A DNA stretch of 8,725 nt, from the NCBI GenBank assembly GCA_020638695.1, contig JACKIB010000050.1, positions 1-8,725 of the forward strand. Direction: 5' to 3'. Origin of the DNA: Planctomycetota bacterium (lineage in GTDB: Bacteria; Planctomycetota; UBA1135; UBA2386). Shown in pieces: positions 1 through 6,246 of the stretch (positions within the stretch are counted from its first letter, which is position 1; each line of letters starts with the position of its first letter). The notes beneath the pieces were generated by a model, which saw only the letters and a program-made list of their open reading frames with translations, was not told the origin of the DNA and searched no databases. A program made the translations under genes and the position numbers.

Positions 1-787
1 ACCAAACCCCGGCAGCGTTCGCGGAATGCAACCGGCTGACGCGGTTCGCCTGATCGACGTTCGGCCGCAGCGACGGGAGCCCGCACCCGGAACCACGGCT
101 GAAGCTGCCCGGGTCCGTGCAGTGGAGCGAGTTCCGCGCCATGGCGCTGCCCGACGCGCGGATCGGCGGGTTCGGCCCCTGGTTCAGCGTCGCGTTGTCA
201 CTCTGCGTGGTCGCTGCAGCCCTCGACTTCGGAGCGCGAATGGGTCGTGCCACCAACGACGAGTCGCGACCTTGCGCGATCGCGACAGCTCGGTCACGGG
301 CGGTCGGTCTGACGGTGCTCGGGATCCTGGCGAGCGTCGTGGTTCACCCCGCAGCGTGGTGGCTGCGCTACGTACCGCAACTCGGTTGGCTTCCGCTGCT
401 TCTCCTCTGGTCCCCCGATCGGCACCGCAGCCGCGCCATCCGATGGACTCGTCAGGCGATGGTGCTGGCGCTGCTGGCGAACTCGCTGACCATCGCGGCG
501 AGCAGGTGCTGTACAACTCGTACTCCACACTCGAGCTCGAGCACGCCCGATCGGAGCTGTGCTCCGCGAAGGAAGTCCGTGTCGAACGAGCATCCGCTCG
601 GATGGTCGACTGGCACCGCCTGCACGCGTGGGGCGTCGACTACGCGGTGGTCGATCGACTGGAAGGCGTACCGGGTGCGGTGCGCGTCCTGCACGGCTCC
701 GGTCTGCGGTATTCGGTTCGGCACGCGAGCCCGCCACCGCAACCCTCGAGATTGTTGGTCGCGCTGCGCGCTGCCGTGGCGCAATGA
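1..787 (+). pseudogene. Broken polytopic membrane protein, 5'-truncated by window edge (probable GT-C-like glycosyltransferase paralogue)
   Basis: Coding-type third-position GC bias runs in frame 3 from the left edge to about position 500, then in frame 2 to a TGA at 785-787. In frame 3 the sequence is interrupted by an in-frame TGA at 51-53, with coding-like codons on both sides. After it come membrane segments (for example FSVALSLCVVAAALDF and AMVLALLANSLTIAA). The frame then changes near 495-510, as if one base were missing, and the product continues as a soluble tail (EQVLYNSYSTLELEHARSEL, then WGVDYAVVDRLEG). The tail's WGVDYAVVDR resembles FGPIDIVVAK in the downstream gene, at the equivalent place after the last membrane segment. 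I infer that this is a paralogue of that gene, now inactive or affected by sequence errors. The N-terminus lies outside the window. The two lesions favour decay, but programmed frameshifting or assembly error cannot be excluded. Confidence 0.55.
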
Positions 788-821
788 TGGTCCCCCGTCA
801 CGCTCCCCGACTCGGTCCGAA

Positions 822-2936
822 ATGACACCGCACACGATACCCCGACCGTGGCTCGGCCCGACCGCGTGGTCGGCGCTGCTGTGCGCGGTCTACATGGCAC
901 TCGCCATCGGCTACACCTGGCCGCTCGCGGGCCGACTGTCGGAAGCGATCCCGAGCGACCTCGGCGACCCGGTGCTCAACACTTGGATCCTGTGGTGGAA
1001 CGCCCGGCAGCTGCCGCTGACCGAGGCCTACTGGAACGCACCCGCGTTCTACCCGGCGACCGGCGCGTTGGCGTTCTCCGAGACGCTGCTCGGTCTCAGC
1101 GTGATCTCGAGCCCGCTGCAGTGGCTCGGCGCCGGCCCACAGTTGGCCTACAACCTCACCTTCCTGGTGTCGTTCCCGCTGTGCGGGCTGTGCACCGCGT
1201 GGTTGGTTCGGGAGCTGACGGGACGGCGCGACGCGGCGTTCCTGAGCGGATTGGTCTTCGCATTCCATCCGTATCGCGCGGCGCACCTGCCGCACATCCA
1301 GGTGCTCTCCACCTACACCATGCCGCTGGTGCTGTTCGCCCTGCACAGGCATGTGCGGGAGCCGCGCAAGCGGTGGCTGGCCCTGTTCGCACTCGGCTTC
1401 GCGATGCTCGGACTGACCAACGGCTACTACCTGCTGTACTTCACGCTGTGCATCGGAGTCTGGCTGTCGTGGTGCGGCGTCACGGCCGGTTGGCGGCGGT
1501 TGTTGGCGATGTGCGTGGCATGGGCCGCGGGGTTTGCCGCCCTGGCACCGGTCGTGCTGCGCTACTTGGCGATCCACCGGAGCTACGGGCTGGGGCGAGA
1601 CGCGTCCGAGACGATCGCGACGTCGGCTGACCTGTGCGGGATCCTCTGCGCATCGCCGCGGCTGCGGATCTGGGGCAACCTGCACCTCATCGAGCGGTTC
1701 GAGAACGAGCTGTTTCCCGGTCTGACCCTGGTTGCGTTGATCCTCGCCGGGTGCATCGTCGCGGGGCTTCGCTTCCGCTCCGTAGTGGCCATCCCGAATG
1801 CCACGACCGCGGCGCATCGTGCACCGGGTTACTGCTGGCTGATGGCGATCGCATGTTGGTCGTTCACCCTGGGGCCGGTGGTCCATGCGCTCGGCGACGA
1901 GCTGCCGGTACCCGGACCGTTCCGCCTGCTGCAGGAACTGCCCGGGTTCGCCGGCGTGCGCGCCCCTTCGCGCTCGGCGGCGTTGATGATGCTGTACCTG
2001 TCCGTGCTCGGTGGTTTCGCGTTCGCCGCCCTCGCGTCCAAGCTCGGATCCTGGCGCATCCCGGTGCTGGCGCTGCTCGGCACCGGTGTGCTGGCAGATG
2101 CGTGGCTGCGTGAAATGCCGTTGGCACGACAACCCGACGCCTGGGGGTTGCAGATGCGGGGTGAACGCGTTCCCGTGCTGGAGCTGCCGTCCCGTGATCC
2201 GGTCGCCCAGGGGCTGACGATGTACCGCTCGATGGCGGCCGACCGTCCGGTCGTGAATGGGCACAGCGGTTACTACCCGCCCCACCACTTCGAGCTGTGG
2301 CATCGGCTGCGGCAACACGATCCGGAGATGCTCGACGCGCTGGCGAGCTTCGGCCCGATCGACATCGTGGTGGCGAAGGCTCGCGACCAGGATGGGGCGG
2401 TCACACGCTACGTCGCGACCAGGAATCTCGAGAGCATCGAGTCGAGCGCGACCCATGCGCGCTACCGGCTGCCCGCCTCGGCCAGCGCCGATCCACGGCT
2501 GCGCGACGGGCCACGCTGTTCGTTCACAGCGACCAGCGAACACGCTGCCGATCTGGCCAAACTGAGCGATGGCGACCCGACGACTCGCTGGACCCCTGGC
2601 CCCCAGGACGGCAAGGCGCAGCAGCTCGTGCTGGACCTCGGCCAGGAACGCAGGCTGCGCAGCGTGCTGATGGTGCTCGGTCCGTACCGCTCCGACCATC
2701 CACGCCACCTGCGGATCGAGGTGTCGCGCGACGGACGAAACTGGGAGCAGGCGTTCCACGGCCCGACCGGGGGCGAGTGTTTCGCGGCGCGCATTCGCGA
2801 GCCCCGGCGCGTGCCGTTGTGCTTCGCGTTGGGCGGGCGCACCGCGCGCTGGATTCGCCTGCGCAACACCGGTCGCAACGCGGGGGGAATCTACTGGTCG
2901 ATCGGCGAGCTCGAGGTGGTAGCGAGCGACCCCTGA
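822..2936 (+). CDS. Multi-pass membrane protein, GT-C-like glycosyltransferase with C-terminal discoidin (F5/8 type C) domain
   Basis: The product is 704 residues. The N-terminal two-thirds is hydrophobic with about ten membrane segments, starting at residues 16-36. The first extracytoplasmic loop has acidic residues D46 and D49 in SDLGDPVLNTWILWW, the layout of GT-C enzymes that use lipid-linked sugars and place a catalytic Asp in that loop. A soluble segment follows the last membrane helix (PIDIVVAK near residue 514). From about residue 565 to the end lies a discoidin/F5-8C fold: LSDGDPTTRW, LVLDLGQERRLRSV, LRIEVSRDGRNWE and ARWIRLRNTG, then GELEV. Such domains bind carbohydrate or other surface ligands. 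The ATG at 822 is the first sensible start before TM1 and has no strong Shine-Dalgarno. It lies 34 bases after the broken paralogue, so co-transcription is likely. The transferase role is inferred from topology, and the substrate is unknown. The discoidin assignment is firmer. Confidence 0.85.
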   Translation: MTPHTIPRPWLGPTAWSALLCAVYMALAIGYTWPLAGRLSEAIPSDLGDPVLNTWILWWNARQLPLTEAYWNAPAFYPATGALAFSETLLGLSVISSPLQWLGAGPQLAYNLTFLVSFPLCGLCTAWLVRELTGRRDAAFLSGLVFAFHPYRAAHLPHIQVLSTYTMPLVLFALHRHVREPRKRWLALFALGFAMLGLTNGYYLLYFTLCIGVWLSWCGVTAGWRRLLAMCVAWAAGFAALAPVVLRYLAIHRSYGLGRDASETIATSADLCGILCASPRLRIWGNLHLIERFENELFPGLTLVALILAGCIVAGLRFRSVVAIPNATTAAHRAPGYCWLMAIACWSFTLGPVVHALGDELPVPGPFRLLQELPGFAGVRAPSRSAALMMLYLSVLGGFAFAALASKLGSWRIPVLALLGTGVLADAWLREMPLARQPDAWGLQMRGERVPVLELPSRDPVAQGLTMYRSMAADRPVVNGHSGYYPPHHFELWHRLRQHDPEMLDALASFGPIDIVVAKARDQDGAVTRYVATRNLESIESSATHARYRLPASASADPRLRDGPRCSFTATSEHAADLAKLSDGDPTTRWTPGPQDGKAQQLVLDLGQERRLRSVLMVLGPYRSDHPRHLRIEVSRDGRNWEQAFHGPTGGECFAARIREPRRVPLCFALGGRTARWIRLRNTGRNAGGIYWSIGELEVVASDP

Positions 2937-2942
2937 TCGACA

Positions 2943-2957
2943 CGCGGCAAAGCCGCG
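2943..2957 (+). terminator. Short hairpin after the membrane-protein gene, possible weak terminator
   Basis: CGCGGC AAA GCCGCG is a perfect 6-bp GC stem with a 3-base loop, starting six bases after the TGA at 2934-2936. No T-run follows it, so it may only stabilise the 3' end or assist Rho-dependent termination. Confidence 0.35.
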
Positions 2958-3096
2958 GGCCGATGCCGCGCCGCCGAAGGGTTGGGGTCGACGACCTGAT
3001 CTGCCGTTCCCCCGGCGGAGACGAGCAGGGTTGGACCGATGCCCCGGGGGCACGAAACCAATGACGCGGCTCCGTGCACTTCGAACTTCGGACAAG

Positions 3097-3128
3097 GGGC
3101 GCTCGTGGCTGATCCACCACGAGCGCCC
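3097..3128 (-). terminator. Strong hairpin between convergent genes, probable terminator of the coiled-coil gene
   Basis: GGGCGCTCGTGG and CCACGAGCGCCC form a perfect 12-bp stem around an 8-base loop, extendable by one G-T wobble. It starts 10 bases downstream of the minus-strand stop codon at 3139-3141. On the minus strand the stem is followed by CCTTGTCC, only a weak T-rich stretch. On the plus strand nothing T-rich follows. Position and stem quality support termination of the minus-strand transcript, possibly bidirectional. Confidence 0.6.
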
Positions 3129-3138
3129 TCGCTCACGG

Positions 3139-5628
3139 CTACAGACTCTTCTCGAGCGCCTGCCACAGACTCTCGAACAGCTTGCCCTGCGCGATCTCTC
3201 GGGAACTCGCGTGCAGCTGCAGACTCCTCCGTTGACCCATCAGCCGGACCGCGAGGTCGACCCCGACGCGTCCACCACGCAAGTAGGAGTCGAGCTTGGC
3301 GCCAAACGAGGCGGAATCGAGCGCCAACACGTTGCCGCTGTTGCGGGCTGCCCACGCGGTGACGCGTCCGGCCGCTGCGACCGCGGTGCCGGTACCGCTG
3401 ACCGCTGCCTTGGCGGCGGTCAGGGTCGCGCGGGCGGTCGCCATCGCGCCGATCAGCCCCGCGACGCGCGGGTCGACGTCCACCGGAACCCGCACCGCGG
3501 CTTCGTAGGCGAGCTTGGCTGGGCCGTATTGCGCCTGCGCCGCCACGCGCTCGGCGCGCAGCTTGTTGAGCTTCGGGTTGAGCTCCCGCAGGGCGCCACT
3601 CGCCACGTCGTAGGCAGCCTTGGCGCTCTTGTAGGCGGTCCACTTGGCGCCCTCGGCGACCTTGAGGGGCCCCTTCTCGAGGAGACTGCCGTTGGCGGTC
3701 GCCCGCTTGGCCTTCTCCCAGGCCTTCTTGGCACTCTTGGCCGCCTTGTCGAGCGGCTTCAGGCTGTCCTGCTTCTTGCGCAACTGCTTCTCGAGGGACT
3801 GAACCTGCTTGTCCAGGCTGGAGATCCGCTTCTCCTTCGCGTGGACCCCCGCCGCCATCCGCCTGCGGTCGCCCTGTACCTGACGCCGCGCCGCGGCTAC
3901 CTGCGTCTCCAGTCCGGACACCTTGCGCTGGGCACCGTCGATGCTGCCCTTGGCCTTGGCGAAATCACGCTCGACGCCCTTGGCCCACGCCAGGGCGCGG
4001 CGCGAGAAGTCTTGCTCGAGCGTGCGGCTGAAGTCGTTCTTGAACCGGACGGTCATGTCCCACGAAGGGCGGTTCGAGATCGCCGACTGGAAGCGCATGT
4101 CGGACTCGTACACGCCACCGACGCGGTCGCTGGTGGCGAACGTCACGCGCGTGGCGTTGGCATCGAGGTCGATCGACTTGTGGACGATCGCCAGCTTCGA
4201 CGCACCGTGGAGGCGGAAATGGGCGTCCCGCGTCGTCGCGAGCTTGATGTCCACCTGGCAGCCGCGCAGCCCGACCGGACCGAGGTCGAAGTCGGCGATC
4301 CGACCCTTCAGATTCAGCATGGGGCTGTCGTCCATCTCCCCGTCGACGTTGGCCAGGCTGCGGCCGAACGCGTACAGCGCGCCGCGCAGCGCGAACCCTG
4401 CCTGGATGCCGAGGTTGGAGTCGCCACCGCCGGGCGCGACCCGGAGGCCGACGTTGCGAAGCTCGAAGCCCGGCGTGTCGCAGCGGAACGCGCCGCGATT
4501 GCGCGATCGGGCTGACATGAGGGCGAGCAGGTCGTCGCTCGACAAGCGGTCGATGTGACCTTCGAATGCGCCCCCGGCGGGGGCTCCGGTCACCAGGTGC
4601 AGCAGGATCTTGCCGGCCACGTCCATCTGCCGATGCCCCACCGCCATCTTGGCTTTCACGCCGACACCGAACCGCTGTGCAGCGTCGATGCTGAATACCA
4701 CCGCGACCTGGTCGAGGTTGAACCCACGGATACCGAGTGCGTTCTCCCACCGCCCAGTGCTGTTGGCGAAGATCGATGCCTCGGTGAGCCCGGTGTCGGT
4801 CTTCCGCGCCGCGAGCTGGCACTCGAACTGGCGCGGACTCCCGCCGCGTGGCGCCATCGTCAAGGAGAAACCGAGGCCGACGCCTGGCTCACCGGTGACG
4901 AACAGGAAGGCGGGTCCGGTGCGGAACCCCGCGGGAAGCCGCAGGCCGGTGCTCGGCAGCGAGGCCTTCAGCATCGTGCCCTTGCGCAGCGCGTCCTTGA
5001 GGGTGCCGTTCTTGCGCGCCTGGGCCAGCGCTTGGCCATCGCAATCGCGCAGCAGCACGCCGGTCAGGACGGCCCGCAGCTGGCCGAGTCCTACCAGCCC
5101 GAACGTCCGCTGCACGACGCCGGACGGGGTGACGGGCGCGACCAGATTGATGCCGCGCTCCAGGTCGAGTGCGATGCTGCCGTTGCCGAAGGCGGACCGG
5201 TAGAACGAGGATGCCGCCGCATTCATGCGGGCGCACTGGACCTTGCCGCTCGACAGCACCAGCAGCGGTGAACCGAGGCTGAGGTCATCGGCGATGGTCC
5301 CTCGCAAGTGAGGCACCAGGTCGGACACCTTGCGGGCATTGCTCTGGATCGCCAGCACCCAGGTGCCGTTCAGCTGGTGCAGCATGGCGGCGAGCCGTCG
5401 CCCACCGAACTCGACGGTACCGGTCAGCTCGCCGGTGTCTGCCTTCTTGCCACCCAACACCGGCAGTTCCGGGAACGGGGCGTTCGATCCCTGGGCGACC
5501 GAGAGACTTGTAAGCAGGAGGACCCCGAGCCACTCGAGGGCGCGACGTGGGACGTGGGCGCGCTGCTTCCAAGCAACCTCGGGAGCGCGGGAGGGGGGCG
5601 GGGAGACACGGGGGGTGCGGGTGAACAG
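3139..5628 (-). CDS. Large secreted protein of unknown function: beta-rich body and C-terminal coiled coil, probable CTG start
   Basis: I do not recognise the family. The product is 829 residues from a CTG at 5628-5626, ending at a TAG. Residues 1-45 form an export signal: a long basic n-region (KQRAHVPRRALE), a hydrophobic core WLGVLLLTSLSVA and a likely cleavage after SVA. The nearest ATG/GTG/TTG in frame is GTG 5460, which lies after the signal and would remove it. No other canonical start exists up to the in-frame stop at about 5743-5745. The CTG has GAGGAG seven bases upstream. Residues about 50-540 are glycine-rich with alternating hydrophobic stretches, suggesting beta structure; there are loosely similar segments (ENALGIRGFNLDQVAVVFSI, DSNLGIQAGFALRGALYAF). 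Residues about 545-715 are rich in Lys, Ala, Gln and Glu with heptad spacing (KRISSLDKQVQSLEKQLRK), a coiled coil. A further 110-residue tail follows. A structural or envelope-associated role is only a guess. The gene stands alone, 618 bases downstream of the peroxidase gene. Confidence 0.75.
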   Translation of the reverse strand: MFTRTPRVSPPPSRAPEVAWKQRAHVPRRALEWLGVLLLTSLSVAQGSNAPFPELPVLGGKKADTGELTGTVEFGGRRLAAMLHQLNGTWVLAIQSNARKVSDLVPHLRGTIADDLSLGSPLLVLSSGKVQCARMNAAASSFYRSAFGNGSIALDLERGINLVAPVTPSGVVQRTFGLVGLGQLRAVLTGVLLRDCDGQALAQARKNGTLKDALRKGTMLKASLPSTGLRLPAGFRTGPAFLFVTGEPGVGLGFSLTMAPRGGSPRQFECQLAARKTDTGLTEASIFANSTGRWENALGIRGFNLDQVAVVFSIDAAQRFGVGVKAKMAVGHRQMDVAGKILLHLVTGAPAGGAFEGHIDRLSSDDLLALMSARSRNRGAFRCDTPGFELRNVGLRVAPGGGDSNLGIQAGFALRGALYAFGRSLANVDGEMDDSPMLNLKGRIADFDLGPVGLRGCQVDIKLATTRDAHFRLHGASKLAIVHKSIDLDANATRVTFATSDRVGGVYESDMRFQSAISNRPSWDMTVRFKNDFSRTLEQDFSRRALAWAKGVERDFAKAKGSIDGAQRKVSGLETQVAAARRQVQGDRRRMAAGVHAKEKRISSLDKQVQSLEKQLRKKQDSLKPLDKAAKSAKKAWEKAKRATANGSLLEKGPLKVAEGAKWTAYKSAKAAYDVASGALRELNPKLNKLRAERVAAQAQYGPAKLAYEAAVRVPVDVDPRVAGLIGAMATARATLTAAKAAVSGTGTAVAAAGRVTAWAARNSGNVLALDSASFGAKLDSYLRGGRVGVDLAVRLMGQRRSLQLHASSREIAQGKLFESLWQALEKSL
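5589..5615 (+). other. G-quadruplex-type motif over the start of the secreted-protein gene
   Basis: Four plus-strand G-runs of 3, 6, 4 and 6 bases are separated by loops A, C and AGACAC, which fits the G3+N1-7 pattern. More G-runs continue to about 5654. The plus strand is the template for the minus-strand gene, so the mRNA is C-rich here and encodes the proline-rich n-region of the signal peptide. Whether it folds in the cell is unknown. Confidence 0.5.
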
Positions 5629-5635
5629 GGGCGGG

Positions 5636-5641
5636 CTCCTC
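5636..5641 (-). promoter_or_regulatory. Shine-Dalgarno GAGGAG that decides a CTG start
   Basis: On the minus strand GAGGAG is followed by seven bases (CCCGCCC) and then CTG TTC ACC, in the same frame as the signal peptide of the large secreted protein. This is the best ribosome-binding site in the area and the main reason for choosing the unusual CTG initiation codon. Confidence 0.55.
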
Positions 5642-5782
5642 GGGGGAGAAGGGGACTGTGGGTGGTTCTGGCCCGAGCCCGGGCCGTTCCGAGCCGCGTC
5701 GCGAGACGAAGCCAGCGGCGAGTCGCGATCTCGCGAGGCGGCTCACGGACGCTCCGGGCCAGTGGACCCGGGACCATGCGCC

Positions 5783-5799
5783 GGGTCGCTCCGCGACCC
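5783..5799. other. Perfect 7-bp hairpin in the leader of the secreted-protein gene
   Basis: GGGTCGC TCC GCGACCC forms a 7-bp stem with a 3-base loop. On the plus strand it is followed by CTCACCTTTTCTC, like a weak intrinsic terminator, but no plus-strand gene precedes it. On the minus strand it lies about 155 bases upstream of the CTG start and could be part of the 5' leader. Confidence 0.35.
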
Positions 5800-5912
5800 C
5801 TCACCTTTTCTCGTAGGGAACGCCACGGGGAGAACGGATACCGCCCAGCCGCAATGCCGCGACTTTCCACGGACTTCATGGCCGCGACGGAGCGCAGGTG
5901 GACCCGGTCCGG

Positions 5913-5940
5913 GCAACGGGTGCGCAGCACGGTCCGTTGC
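5913..5940. other. Bulged 11-bp hairpin
   Basis: GCAACGG GTGC, loop GCA, then GCAC, a 3-base bulge GGT, and CCGTTGC: 7 plus 4 base pairs in one stem-loop. It lies in the gap upstream of the secreted-protein gene. Function unknown; it could be a leader RNA structure or chance in GC-rich DNA. Confidence 0.3.
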
Positions 5941-6001
5941 GTTCTGCGTTGGCGGCCGCACTCCGCGCGCCGGTTCGCCGGAACACACCAGGTCGGTTTC
6001 T

Positions 6002-6182
6002 CTAGCCCGGACCATGCATGAGCAGCGTCGCGAGATCGTGCAAGGTCGTGCTGGCAAGGAGAACGGCAGGCTCTGCCCGGAGGCGGGGTGCACCCCTGTC
6101 GAGGAGCAGGTTCTGACGTTCGACGATGCCAGCAGCGACCTTGCGCGAGCGCAGCAGCTCGGGCACGCATGGTCCGGGCTAG
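6002..6182. mobile_element. MITE-like imperfect palindrome with 16-bp terminal inverted repeats
   Basis: CTAGCCCGGACCATGC at 6002-6017 is the exact reverse complement of 6167-6182. The match continues inward with gaps: GCAAGGTCG (6040-6048) against 6136-6144, TGCTGGCA (6049-6056) against 6127-6134, GAAC (6061-6064) against 6118-6121, and a central GGGGTGCACCCC (6085-6096). By hand alignment the two arms agree at roughly two-thirds of positions, nearly perfectly at the ends. There is no room for a transposase. Terminal repeats flanking a diverged palindrome in an intergenic gap fit a non-autonomous miniature element. A TA at 6003-6004 and at 6180-6181 could be a target duplication, but because it is part of CTAG it may simply be the palindrome. 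Alternatively it is a genome-specific structured repeat or a large hairpin RNA. The transposon family cannot be named from this copy. Confidence 0.55.
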
Positions 6183-6200
6183 TGGGGTGTGTCCGAAGTT

Positions 6201-6219
6201 CGCAGCAAGTGTGGCTGCG
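6201..6219 (-). terminator. Small hairpin downstream of the peroxidase gene, possible terminator
   Basis: CGCAGC and GCTGCG form a 6-bp stem around a 7-base loop, about 27 bases after the peroxidase TAG on the minus strand. No T-run follows it (AACTTCGG), so intrinsic termination is uncertain. Confidence 0.25.
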
Positions 6220-6246
6220 TCAGTCGATTCGCGCGCACGAGGGGCA

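Larger units (their letters stand above)
2937..3138. other. Convergent intergenic region without a gene
   Basis: This 202-base gap separates the ends of the plus-strand membrane-protein gene and the minus-strand coiled-coil gene. I see no convincing reading frame in it. It holds two inverted repeats, annotated separately, that probably handle transcription termination, and a short palindrome at 3040-3052 (TGCCCC G GGGGCA) of no evident role. Confidence 0.6.
5629..6246. other. 618-base non-coding stretch between two minus-strand genes
   Basis: No reading frame here shows protein-like composition or coding-type codon bias on either strand; the open frames present are arginine/proline-rich by-products of high GC. 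The stretch carries the ribosome-binding site and leader of the large secreted protein, two compact hairpins (5783-5799 and 5913-5940), the 181-bp palindromic element (6002-6182) and a small hairpin just after the peroxidase gene (6201-6219). I could not identify a promoter for the secreted-protein gene with confidence, though it should lie here. Confidence 0.55.

Noticed and set aside
51..53. TGA in the broken membrane-protein gene as a selenocysteine codon or as Trp in an altered code
   Set aside because: TGA serves as a normal stop for the downstream gene, I see no obvious SECIS-like hairpin just after it, and a second lesion exists further on, so decay or error is simpler.
3082..3094. 13-base sequence CGAACTTCGGACA repeated in inverse orientation at 6190-6202
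   Set aside because: About one 13-base match is expected by chance on both strands of a window this size, and the flanks do not match.
798..3095. A 765-codon open frame on the minus strand opposite the membrane-protein gene
   Set aside because: Its translation is rich in Arg, Gln, His and Pro, with no hydrophobic pattern or motif, typical of the antisense of a GC-rich gene. The opposite strand has membrane helices and a discoidin domain.
3031..4515. A 494-codon plus-strand open frame opposite the coiled-coil gene
   Set aside because: It mirrors the third-position bias of the minus-strand gene and shows low-complexity Arg/Val/Gly composition without domains. The minus strand has a signal peptide, coiled coil and ribosome-binding site.
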